DNA of 64,000 nucleotides from Sphingobium sp. (GTDB taxonomy: Bacteria; Pseudomonadota; Alphaproteobacteria; Sphingomonadales; Sphingomonadaceae). A model generated the notes under the pieces. It was not told the DNA's origin. It worked only from the letters and a program-made list of their open reading frames with translations, and ran no database searches. Position 1 is the first letter of the stretch, and every line of letters starts with the position of its first letter. Position numbers and translations under genes: made by a program. The stretch covers positions 1 through 64,000 of the forward strand of contig JALCRK010000007.1 in assembly GCA_022652485.1 (NCBI GenBank), given 5' to 3'. This document shows positions 51,808 through 60,300 of this stretch, one piece after another.

Positions 51808-52638
51808 ATGAACGCAACATCGCAAAATATCCTACCACGGGGGCGCATGGTCTCCGTGGGTGACGGGTACGAAATGCATCTCCATGTGGTTGGTGAAGGC
51901 TATCCGCTGGTGCTGATCCACGGAAGCGGTCCTGGCGCTTCGGGCTGGAGCAACTTCAAGCAAAACATCCCCACATTCATTGAGCATGGCTATCAATGCA
52001 TCGTGCCGGATTTGCTGGGCTATGGCTATTCGTCGAAACCGGACACCGATTACACGCTCGATTTCTTCGTGAGCACTCTGATTGAAGCTTTGCGCAAGAT
52101 CGGCGTTACGAAATGCGCGCTCGTCGGCAATTCGATGGGCGGAACGCTGTCTATGAAAATGGCGCTGGATGCGCCCGATCTGATCGAGCGGATCGTCCTG
52201 ATGGCGCCGGGCGGCCTCTACCCTCTCGACCGCTATCGCCAGATGGAGGGGATCCAGAAGATGCTGCCGGTGCTCACGGCGCCGGGAGGGCTGACCCCAG
52301 ATGCGCTGCGGCAGGTATTCAGCCTAATGTTTTACGATCCCTCACTGATTAGCGATCAGTTGATCGAGGAGAGGTTCTCGATCGCGCAGTTGCAAAACGA
52401 TGCCATATACAAACGCTGGTTCATTCCATCGCTGGTCGATGTGATCGGCGAAATCCAGCAACCGATTCTCGGCCTCTGGGGCATGAACGACAGATTTTGC
52501 CCCGTTGAAAGCTCGCTCATTCTGATGGAACGGGTAAAGAATGCAAAAATGGTCCTTCAAACTGGGTGCGGCCATTGGTTTCAGGTAGAACATCAGGCGC
52601 TCTTTGAGCGCGAAGTCCTGGGGTTCTTGGGCTCGTGA
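51808..52638 (+). CDS. Alpha/beta hydrolase, meta-cleavage-product hydrolase type
   Basis: The 276-residue protein shows LVLIHGSGPGASGWSNFKQN (oxyanion region), nucleophile serine in ALVGNSMGGTLSMKMA, aspartate in LGLWGMNDRFCP and histidine in TGCGHWFQVEH. The arrangement matches C-C bond hydrolases that open ring-cleavage products of aromatics. The start is ATG at 51808. It follows the broken TonB receptor and overlaps a TetR gene, which may control it. Confidence 0.88.
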   Translation: MNATSQNILPRGRMVSVGDGYEMHLHVVGEGYPLVLIHGSGPGASGWSNFKQNIPTFIEHGYQCIVPDLLGYGYSSKPDTDYTLDFFVSTLIEALRKIGVTKCALVGNSMGGTLSMKMALDAPDLIERIVLMAPGGLYPLDRYRQMEGIQKMLPVLTAPGGLTPDALRQVFSLMFYDPSLISDQLIEERFSIAQLQNDAIYKRWFIPSLVDVIGEIQQPILGLWGMNDRFCPVESSLILMERVKNAKMVLQTGCGHWFQVEHQALFEREVLGFLGS

Positions 52639-53393
52639 CCGGCACAAGGCCGCGCGAAGAAACCAAGGTCGTGGACATTCGGCAAGGCAAGTCGAGACGG
52701 AGCAAGAGAGTGGCAAATACAGCGAAGAGCAAGTCTGCAGAAAACCCGTCTGGAGATATTGGGTCGCGGCAAGCGATATTGGAAGCTGCCGCCCGGATCA
52801 TGGCAACGAAGGGCTTTTCAGGTGCGTCGATTTCGATGATCTGCAAGGCGGCCGGTTGCCCGGCAAGTTCGCTTTACTGGCATTTTTCCAGCAAGGAGAA
52901 TCTGTTCGCCGAGGTGGTTCACTGGAAGGCGGACTTCTTCTTCGGCCAGTTCCGGGCGAATGAAAACGACAAACCCTTACCGGAAGGATCAATCGAGGAC
53001 CTAGCGGAGCAGGTAGGCCGGTCGCTTCAGGACGATCCGCTGTTCTTGCGCTTCCTGTTATTACTGGGGCTTGAACGCAAGGACATGCCGGAGGAAGTGA
53101 GAGATGTCATTTTCGAGGTCCGCAATTCGGCGCGTCTTTGGTGGCAATCGCTGCTTGAACGCCAGTTCAGTAATTTGGGACCGACTGTCGCAAAGCTCGT
53201 GGCGGAAGAATATGCGGAGTTTGGCCGTTCACTGATCGACGGAGCCTTCTTCGCCTGGGATTTCGGAGACGGCCCAGATCTGCGCAAGGTTTTCCGGCAA
53301 TTCATCGCTCTGCTGGCCGCGCTCAACGAGAAAATCGCTGCCGAGAAAAAAGCTGGTTCGGCTGGCGCGTCCTATACCGGCTCATCGTCATGA
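52635..53393 (+). CDS. TetR-family regulator
   Basis: The 252-residue protein has an N-terminal basic stretch then the TetR helix-turn-helix at about 43-85: AILEAAARIMATKGFSGASI, SMICKAAGCPASSLYWHFSS. The rest is a helical ligand domain. The GTG start overlaps the hydrolase stop by four bases. A start further in is possible because the first 35 residues are unusually basic. Ligand unknown; possibly an aromatic acid. Confidence 0.88.
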   Translation: MTGTRPREETKVVDIRQGKSRRSKRVANTAKSKSAENPSGDIGSRQAILEAAARIMATKGFSGASISMICKAAGCPASSLYWHFSSKENLFAEVVHWKADFFFGQFRANENDKPLPEGSIEDLAEQVGRSLQDDPLFLRFLLLLGLERKDMPEEVRDVIFEVRNSARLWWQSLLERQFSNLGPTVAKLVAEEYAEFGRSLIDGAFFAWDFGDGPDLRKVFRQFIALLAALNEKIAAEKKAGSAGASYTGSSS

Positions 53394-53584
53394 CTGCCAC
53401 GCTCGTTGATCCAAAGTGGCCAGGCAATGTTGAGGATTTTGCCATTAGTCTCGATTTCTCTGCCCCCAGGAAGGCCGAAGGAAGGGTCTCACCAGGAGAA
53501 TAACCGGCACCCGGCTAGAGTATTTTGACGAATAGCAAATAACTGGAGCGGACCCTCAGGGTTTGTTCAATTTGGGATGAGGAA

Positions 53585-54153
53585 ATGGGTAACGTAATTG
53601 GAATCGACGTCGGAGGGACTTTCACCGACGCAGTCGTGATAAGGTCCGATGGAAGCATGGTTTCGGCCAAGACGCCATCCACGCCTCCTGACTATAGCGA
53701 GGGCGTCCTGAACGCCATTGACCTGCTGGCCGCCGAACTTGGCTGTGATGTGGCAGATTTGTTGGCCGACACCGATCATATCGCGCACGGAACGACGTCA
53801 TCATTGAACGCTCTCGTAATGGGCAAGGTGCCGCGCATTGGATTTGTCACGACGCAGGGACATCGTGACTCGATTTTCATCATGAATGTCGAAGGCCGCT
53901 ATCTGGGGCGTCCGCAGCATGAATTGCAGGACATTATGACCCAGACGAAGCCGCGTGGTCTTGTCGAACGCAGGCTGGCGCGTGAAGTGGTAGAGCGCAT
54001 TGATAGAGCGGGCACGGTAATAGTGCCGCTCAACGAGGACGATGCAAAAGCAGTCATTCGGGAGGTGCTCGCAGAGGGCGTGAAGGCGATTGCGATCTCG
54101 CTCTTGTGGTCGTTCCGCAACCCGGCCCATGAGCAACGGCTCATTGCGCTGCC
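53585..54153 (+). pseudogene. Hydantoinase A/oxoprolinase N-terminal fragment
   Basis: The start GNVIGIDVGGTFTDAVVIRS is the N-terminal domain of the HyuA/5-oxoprolinase family, followed by TDHIAHGTTSSLNALVMGKV, TQGHRDSIFIM and AISLLWSFRNPAHEQRLIAL. Members are about 680 residues. Homology ends after about 190 residues and the frame then runs antisense-like until 54274. A deletion has joined it to a DJ-1-family gene, so the ATP-dependent ring-opening enzyme is lost. Confidence 0.82.
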
Positions 54154-54776
54154 TATTCGGCGCAGGTTACTTCCTTTCGAGGCTGAACGGGGCGGACATC
54201 CAGTTCGTCGCGCGCAGCATGGATCCTGTCCAGGGCGGAAACGGGCTTGTCATCATGCCCACCGCGACCTTTGAAACCTGCCCCAAGGATCTGGACATAC
54301 TGCTGGTCGGCGGAGGGAGTGCCGGGACGTTGGCCGCGCTGCGAGATGATGCGACCATCGCCTTTCTGGAGGATCGCGGATCCCGTGCGAAATGGGTGAC
54401 CAGTGTATGCACCGGATCGCTGCTGCTGGGACGGGCCGGCTTGCTCAAGGGCTATCGCGCCACGTCGCACTGGATAGGGCGGCCGCTGCTCAAGGAATTC
54501 GGGGCGATAGAAGTCGACGAGCGCGTCGTGTTCGACCGCAATCGAGTTACCGGCGCTGGCGTGTCCGCTGGCCTGGACTTCGCCCTGGCATTGGTGAAGC
54601 TGCTCCGTCCGCTGGCGGCCGCCCAAGCAGCGCAGCTTTTTGCCGAATATGCACCGGAGCCGCCGCTCGATAGCGGCACGCCGGACCGGGCGCCTCCGGA
54701 GGTGTTGGCGATAGCACGTGAGCTTCTGGCCGATTTCAGTAGTGGTGTTCTCGAGACGGCACGAATGGGAAAGTAA
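54150..54776 (+). pseudogene. DJ-1/PfpI (isonitrile hydratase-like) protein lacking its start
   Basis: From about 54150 a second frame reads LSRLNGADIQFVARSMDPVQ, IMPTATFETCPKDLDILLVG, VTSVCTGSLLLGRAGLLKGY (active cysteine) and GAGVSAGLDFALALVKLL, the InhA/ThiJ pattern. About 20 N-terminal residues with the catalytic aspartate or glutamate region are missing. It is fused out of frame to the hydantoinase fragment. Frame-internal upstream starts exist but give a non-homologous N-terminus. Confidence 0.78.
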
Positions 54777-54900
54777 AGTGAATTAAATAGTCCGTCGCCC
54801 AAAGCTGTGATGGAACCGTATTTTGTTGGTTGTGGGGTTTATGACTATTTTTGTCTTTAGAAATAGGGAATTTCGCTAATTCAATTGGAAGGGGTCGCAA

Positions 54901-57069
54901 ATGTTACATCGCCATGCAAATCTTCATTCGAGATTTACTGATACAAGGAGGAGGCTTCGGTTAAGCGTTGCTGTGGCGTTTGCGACGACTTTCCTGACCC
55001 AACTTAGTTATGCTCAAACGCAGGACGATACCGGCGAAAACGCGAACAGCTGGGGCGCGGGCGCGATTGTCGTGACGGCCAAGCGTGATGGCTATCTTCT
55101 GCATGAGGGCGGTTCGGCAACCCGCACCAACACGCCATTGATTAATGTTCCGCAATCGGTGCAGGTTCTCAACAGCTCGCTGATCCGCGATCAGGACCGC
55201 CGCTCCTTGGCCGATGCGCTGGTGAACGTATCGGGCGTCGTTCCGACGAAGCCGGAAGAATCCGCGCTGGCCCAGCCGCTTATCCGGGGTTTCGCGGCAG
55301 AAATCTATCAGGATGGTTTGCCGGCATATTCCATCAACGCGATGGCGGATCCGACCAGCCTTATCGGGGTCGAACGTGTGGAAGTGGTCAAGGGGCCGAC
55401 TTCCACGGTGTATGGCGGCGGCGCGGGCGCGCCTCTGGGCGGACTCATTAATGTGGTGTCCGTGCGGCCGCAGGATACCTTTGGGGGCTATGTGGCATTC
55501 CGCGGCGGCAGCTGGTCGACCTACAACCCTTATGCCGACATAAACGTGCCTTTGAGTGACGGCATCGCCGCGCGCGTTACTGCGGAATATCAACACAACA
55601 AGAGCTGGATCGACGAGGCCAAGGGCTATCGCTGGTCTGTACAGCCGAGCCTGTCGTTCAAACTGGGCGACCAGACCCAGCTGTTGTTGCAGGGAAGATA
55701 TGACCACCGTGATCAGCTCGAATATTCGGGCCTGCCGAGCGTACCTGCGCAGAGCGGACAAATTGATCGCTACGCCTTTCCCGGCGCCCCGATTGGGCAG
55801 CCGCACAGCACGATCGTCAACAAGCTGGTTACGGGCGAGCTGCGGCATGAGTTCAGCGAAAATGTTCGCCTGACTGTCACGGGACGCTATTTTTACAACA
55901 ACTATGATGAATATGGCAGCTTCGCATCACCGGACTTCGGTCAACCGGACCCGCTTGCCCTGCCGACGACTTATTTTATATTTCCGGTGTTCCTGCCCAA
56001 TCGTGTGAAGGAAACCACCGGCGATGCCAACCTCCTGATCAACACGGAAGCCTTTGGCGGAAAGCATGAACTGCTGATTGGCGCCAATTACGATCACACG
56101 CATAACAAAATAGCGATGTATTTCGATTTTACTCCGGTCGGCGTCATCGATCTGGCAAACCCGGTTTACGACAGTTCCTTCGGACCGGGACCCGCCTTTC
56201 TTCAGGGTCAAGATGACAAGTTTGAAACGATTGCAGCGTATGTGCAGGATCAGGCAACCTACGGACCGCTGCACCTTTCCGGCTCGGTGCGATATACGCA
56301 TCTGAAATGGCGCCGCCTCGGGCTCATCGATGCCAGTTACGACCATGTCGATCCCCGGATTGGTGCGACCTTGGACATCCAGCCCGGCATCGCCCTGTTT
56401 GCCGGTTATGCCACGGGCTTCCGCGGTTCATTCAACTTCTTCGGATCTTCGAAGCCCAAACCGGAAACCTCGGAAAGCATGGAAGGGGGCGTAAAACTGG
56501 CCTTGCCCCAGGCTGGTATATGGGGCACGGTTTCGGCATATCAGCTGAAACGTAAGAACGTTCCGGTGCCTGATCCCGCCCAGGGTTTTTTTGCCGCAAT
56601 CCAGACCGGCGAGCAGCGCTCGCGCGGGTTTGAGGCGGACATTACCTGGGAGCCGACCCGCTCGCTGTCGATCCTCGCCAACTATGCCTACACCGACGCG
56701 AAGGTTACGAAGGATACCGTGGTGCCGGTGGGTGACAGACTGGCGCGCGTGCCCAAGCACAGCGGCCGTATCGCGGTCCACTATCGCGTGCTGACGGGAG
56801 CCCTGAAGAAGCTCTCCTTTGGTGCCGGCGTTACCGCTCTCAGCAGCCGCGAGACATGGCTGCCCACCGTTCTGGCCGGTGGCGGCAAAGTTCAGGGTTA
56901 TGCGGTCATCGATGCCCAGGCATCTTATGACTTCGGTCGGTTCACCATAACGGTTTCGGGTATGAATCTGGGTGGGCGCCGCGCCTTCGATACTTATGAG
57001 TATCTGTCGCCCGTCGTGGCGCCGATCCAGCCGCGATCCGGCTATATCATGCTCAAGGCGCGCTTCTGA
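54901..57069 (+). CDS. TonB-dependent receptor (siderophore/ligand-gated type)
   Basis: The 722-residue protein has a basic N-terminus then a signal peptide (AVAFATTFLTQLSYAQ), a TonB box (AIVVTAKR), a plug (TPLINVPQSVQVLNSSLIRD; VERVEVVKGPTSTVYGGGAG) and a 22-strand barrel ending in phenylalanine (MLKARF). The plug with RGF and VPQSV resembles ferric-siderophore receptors, but sphingomonads use similar proteins for aromatic substrates. It is intact, unlike the receptor at 49.5 kb. GGAAGGGG lies upstream of the ATG. A perfect terminator follows. Confidence 0.93.
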   Translation: MLHRHANLHSRFTDTRRRLRLSVAVAFATTFLTQLSYAQTQDDTGENANSWGAGAIVVTAKRDGYLLHEGGSATRTNTPLINVPQSVQVLNSSLIRDQDRRSLADALVNVSGVVPTKPEESALAQPLIRGFAAEIYQDGLPAYSINAMADPTSLIGVERVEVVKGPTSTVYGGGAGAPLGGLINVVSVRPQDTFGGYVAFRGGSWSTYNPYADINVPLSDGIAARVTAEYQHNKSWIDEAKGYRWSVQPSLSFKLGDQTQLLLQGRYDHRDQLEYSGLPSVPAQSGQIDRYAFPGAPIGQPHSTIVNKLVTGELRHEFSENVRLTVTGRYFYNNYDEYGSFASPDFGQPDPLALPTTYFIFPVFLPNRVKETTGDANLLINTEAFGGKHELLIGANYDHTHNKIAMYFDFTPVGVIDLANPVYDSSFGPGPAFLQGQDDKFETIAAYVQDQATYGPLHLSGSVRYTHLKWRRLGLIDASYDHVDPRIGATLDIQPGIALFAGYATGFRGSFNFFGSSKPKPETSESMEGGVKLALPQAGIWGTVSAYQLKRKNVPVPDPAQGFFAAIQTGEQRSRGFEADITWEPTRSLSILANYAYTDAKVTKDTVVPVGDRLARVPKHSGRIAVHYRVLTGALKKLSFGAGVTALSSRETWLPTVLAGGGKVQGYAVIDAQASYDFGRFTITVSGMNLGGRRAFDTYEYLSPVVAPIQPRSGYIMLKARF

Positions 57070-57104
57070 AGCGTGTTTGGCCCCTACATCAAGTCTGAAG
57101 TGCG

Positions 57105-57128
57105 GAGCCCGATCTCACGATCGGGCTC
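57105..57128. terminator. Bidirectional hairpin terminator between convergent genes
   Basis: GAGCCCGATC (57105-57114) and GATCGGGCTC (57119-57128) form a perfect 10-base stem with a TCAC loop. It lies between the TonB receptor stop (57069) and the end of the convergent regulator gene (57153) and can serve both. Weak T-rich sequence follows on the plus strand. Confidence 0.75.
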
Positions 57129-57152
57129 TGTGTCTATTTGACCATCAGTAGA

Positions 57153-58100
57153 TCAAGTCCGCAATCGCGCGCGCCTCAGTGCCTGAGGCGGTTGTCCGAA
57201 TGCGCGAATAAAGGCGCGGCGCATACGCTCTGGATCGCCGAACCCCGTGGCGGACGCCACCTGCTCAATCGGATCCTGCGAATTCTCCACGCGCTCGCGG
57301 GCCGCTTCCATGCGCAATCTCTCCACCGCCTTGGCGGGGCTGACGCCAATGGCGCGGGCAAAAGCGCGAGAAAAGTTCCGGGGACTCATGGCCATATGGT
57401 CGGCCATTTGCTCTACGGTCAAGCGCTCAGACAAATGGCCACGGGTCCATTCGAGCAACGAAGAGAATGCGGATTCCTCGCCGCTCAGTTGGGCCAAAGC
57501 CGAAAACTGGGACTGGCCTCCGGGTCTGCGGTAATAGACCACCATGTCCTGCGCCACCTGGCGCGCGATATCCTCGCCAAGGTCATCGGCAATCAGGGCA
57601 AGTGCGAGATCGATACCTGCGCTGACACCCCCGGATGTCCAGATCGAGCCGTCACGCACATAAATGCGGTCCACCTCCACCTTCAGCCTGGGATATCGTT
57701 TCTGCAACTCCTCCGCCAGGCGCCAATGCGTCGTCACGCGCCGGCCTTCCAATACTCCTGCAGCTGCGAGCAGGAACGCTCCCGAGCACACGCTGCAGAG
57801 ATGGCGTACTTCCGCGGCACATTTGCGCAGATAGCCCATGCTGTCAGGACACACCTCCGCCTTCGGACCGCCACTGCCTCCGACAACGACCACCGTATCG
57901 GGTCGCTCCACTTCGCTGACGGCAGCACTTTCGACCGCAAGGCCCGATGAACTTGTGATCATCCCGCCCCTGACCGACATGATTTTCAGACGATAAGCCC
58001 CCGGCACCGCCTCGTTTGCGATTTCGAATGCAGTTATCGGTCCCGACGCATCGAGAAGCTGAAAATGATCGTAGATGAAAATGCCGACGGTTTTGGTCAT
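57153..58100 (-). CDS. GlxA-family AraC regulator with DJ-1 domain
   Basis: The 315-residue protein has an N-terminal DJ-1/PfpI sensor (VGIFIYDHFQLLDASGPITA; HLCSVCSGAFLLAAAGVLEG) and a C-terminal AraC domain with two helix-turn-helix units (LTVEQMADHMAMSPRNFSRA; DPIEQVASATGFGDPERMRR). GlxA-type regulators respond to small metabolites. The DJ-1 part is related to the truncated DJ-1 gene at 54.2 kb, hinting that both act on the same kind of compound. It is convergent with the TonB receptor gene. Confidence 0.92.
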   Translation of the reverse strand: MTKTVGIFIYDHFQLLDASGPITAFEIANEAVPGAYRLKIMSVRGGMITSSSGLAVESAAVSEVERPDTVVVVGGSGGPKAEVCPDSMGYLRKCAAEVRHLCSVCSGAFLLAAAGVLEGRRVTTHWRLAEELQKRYPRLKVEVDRIYVRDGSIWTSGGVSAGIDLALALIADDLGEDIARQVAQDMVVYYRRPGGQSQFSALAQLSGEESAFSSLLEWTRGHLSERLTVEQMADHMAMSPRNFSRAFARAIGVSPAKAVERLRMEAARERVENSQDPIEQVASATGFGDPERMRRAFIRAFGQPPQALRRARLRT

Positions 58101-58219
58101 TGTCCGTAAATGAGGGATCTCTGTTATTCAGTCAACCTCGGCGGTTGGGTGTAAGTGCTTCACCAGCTGCGCTCATGAAGGCCGTGATTGCCGGCAACGT
58201 TGCAATGCCCGGACCAGAA

Positions 58220-58801
58220 CTATTCCCGGATACATACCGCCAATATCCGGCAAGGGGAGTCTGAAGCGGCGAGATAGGCATGGCCCATGCCGCTATCGAA
58301 ATACACCGAGTCTCCCAGCTTAAGACGCACCGGTGCATAATCCTCACAGCAGAATTCTATCTCTCCCTCTATAACGATCGCGAACTCTTCACCTTCGTGA
58401 CGAATCCATTCGCCAAACTTTTCAAGCGTTCTTGTCTTGACGTTGGAAATGATCGGGTTTGCCCGTCTTTTTAAGAGATCCAGGGAGAGGTAGGAATTGA
58501 TATAGTTGTCTGACTCGACCGATATTGCATCATCAAGGTGCGTGACGGCACGGCGCCGGGCATTGGCAGGGTGCGATGCCTCTTGCCCGTTCGGCTTCGA
58601 ATCAAAAAGGCGAGTGATGCCCACACCCAGTCCGTCGCCCACTTGCACGAGCTTCTCATAAGTGAGCGAGGCCTTGCCGTTCTCGACCTTTGAGAGGGTG
58701 GTTCGGGGTATCCCGGTTCGGGCCGCGAGTTCGGCAAGGGTCAGCCCGCATTCTTTGCGGACCGTGCGCAGGGATTCGGCAAGGGACAGGCGGGGCTTCA
58801 T
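58220..58801 (-). CDS. XRE-cupin transcriptional regulator
   Basis: The 193-residue protein has a helix-turn-helix (LAELAARTGIPRTTLSKVEN) followed by a cupin sensor (HEGEEFAIVIEGEIEFCCED; GDSVYFDSGMGHAYLA). Such regulators control amino-acid or polyamine catabolism. The start is ATG at 58801; upstream codons overlap the promoter of the divergent enzyme gene. A dyad at 58854-58872 is the likely operator. Confidence 0.9.
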   Translation of the reverse strand: MKPRLSLAESLRTVRKECGLTLAELAARTGIPRTTLSKVENGKASLTYEKLVQVGDGLGVGITRLFDSKPNGQEASHPANARRRAVTHLDDAISVESDNYINSYLSLDLLKRRANPIISNVKTRTLEKFGEWIRHEGEEFAIVIEGEIEFCCEDYAPVRLKLGDSVYFDSGMGHAYLAASDSPCRILAVCIRE

Positions 58802-58853
58802 AATCGAGATCAAACTTTCGTCACCTATTGCCCATATTTCCCTGGGAGTGCAA

Positions 58854-58892
58854 ATGTTCTGATATAGAACATCTATTGCCAATTTGGAACAT
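58854..58892. promoter_or_regulatory. Dyad operator between XRE-cupin gene and PLP enzyme gene
   Basis: ATGTTCT (58854-58860) and AGAACAT (58866-58872) form a perfect dyad with a five-base spacer. A further half-site, GGAACAT, lies at 58886-58892, 20 bases from its counterpart, about two helical turns. The location in the 128-base divergent promoter suggests control of both genes by the XRE regulator. Confidence 0.65.
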
Positions 58893-58929
58893 AATGCGAT
58901 ATGAGGGTCTGGACTAAACGGAGAAAACG

Positions 58930-60219
58930 ATGTCCACCCCCTCATCCAGGAAACTCAACGCGATAACCAAGGGCTTGCCGCACCTTGCCGAACCAATCGA
59001 AATTGCCGAATTGTCAAAGCAAAATTGGAATATTCTCCTTGAGGATGTGCCATTGCCTGTCGCCGTCATCCGGCGCTCTGCGATCGATCGCAATCGGAAG
59101 GCCATGATGTCGTATGTCCGGGAAGCGGGCATCGAACTTGCTCCCCATGGGAAAACCACGCTCAGCCCCGAGATATTTGCGATGCAGCTCGACGACGGGG
59201 TGTGGGGCATTACGCTTTCGACGATACATCAATTGCGGGTAGGCCATGCTGCCGGTGTAAAAAGGATCCTCCTGGCCAACGAACTGGTAGGCCCTCGCGA
59301 CCTGGATTTTGTCGTGAAGTTCTTGGCGGAAAACGAGGATGTCGATTTCTACTGTTTTGTCGACTCCGTCGAACACATCGAGCGTTGGGCGGACGCCGCC
59401 TCGCGGGGTAAGCTGCTCCGCCCGATCAATCTGCTCATCGAGTTGGGGTATGCGGGGGGCAGGGCCGGCTGCCGCAATGCCGAAGATGCGCTCACCGTTG
59501 CCTCCGCGATAAGCAAATTTCCCCAATTGTGCCTGCAAGGAATCGCGGGTTTTGAAGGTCTGCGCCAATATCTCCCCGCAGAGGAGGCGCAACTCCTTAC
59601 CGATCAGTTCCTGGAGTATATGAAGTCGGTGATCCAAACCATCGATGCTCGGGGATTATTCGGCGGCGAGGAAATAATTCTGACGGCAGGTGGCTCCGCA
59701 CTCTTCGATATCGTCGCCAAATCATTTCGAGCTTTGTCGCTGTCAAAGCCAAGCCGCATAATCATTCGAAGCGGATGCTATGTCACGCATGACTCTGGTA
59801 TTTATGAGCGGCATCAGCCGGCGAGGCTTGTTCGTCAACAGGCCGACCATCACACCGGGCCGGCACTGGATTCGGCGATCGAGGTCTGGACCTATGTCAT
59901 ATCCGTGCCCGAAACCGGACGAGCCATATTGGGGGCCGGAAGGCGTGATTTCGGGCATGACGCGGGCCCGCCGAGGGCGCTGAAGTCTTTCAGGCCGGGA
60001 TCTACGGCTGGTATGCAGGAATTGCCGCAGACCTGCGAAATCGTCTCGATAAATGATCAGCACGCGCATCTGGCCTTTCCTGCGGATGTCAATCTCGCGA
60101 TTGGCGACATGGTGGCGCTGGGGATTTCGCATCCCTGCACAACGTTCGACCGATGGACTTCTATGCTGATCGTCGATGACGCATATAACGTTGAGTCTGC
60201 AATCACCACGCATTTCTGA
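58930..60219 (+). CDS. D-serine dehydratase/D-threonine aldolase-like PLP enzyme
   Basis: The 429-residue fold-type III enzyme has an alanine-racemase-like N-terminal barrel with the PLP lysine in LAPHGKTTLSPEIFAMQ and a phosphate and ring region at about 230-270 (ILTAGGSALFDIV). The C-terminal D-serine-dehydratase-like domain carries HPCTTFDRW, whose histidine and cysteine can bind the metal. It would deaminate or cleave a D-amino acid or hydroxy-amino acid. GGAGA lies upstream of ATG. The neighbouring XRE-cupin gene probably regulates it. Confidence 0.85.
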   Translation: MSTPSSRKLNAITKGLPHLAEPIEIAELSKQNWNILLEDVPLPVAVIRRSAIDRNRKAMMSYVREAGIELAPHGKTTLSPEIFAMQLDDGVWGITLSTIHQLRVGHAAGVKRILLANELVGPRDLDFVVKFLAENEDVDFYCFVDSVEHIERWADAASRGKLLRPINLLIELGYAGGRAGCRNAEDALTVASAISKFPQLCLQGIAGFEGLRQYLPAEEAQLLTDQFLEYMKSVIQTIDARGLFGGEEIILTAGGSALFDIVAKSFRALSLSKPSRIIIRSGCYVTHDSGIYERHQPARLVRQQADHHTGPALDSAIEVWTYVISVPETGRAILGAGRRDFGHDAGPPRALKSFRPGSTAGMQELPQTCEIVSINDQHAHLAFPADVNLAIGDMVALGISHPCTTFDRWTSMLIVDDAYNVESAITTHF

Positions 60220-60300
60220 GAGTGGTGAGGAGCGTGTCAGAGAGGCGGTAGCGTATCCGTTTACCCAAAACGTTAGGAGGGCGTTGTGGAGGTCATAAAC

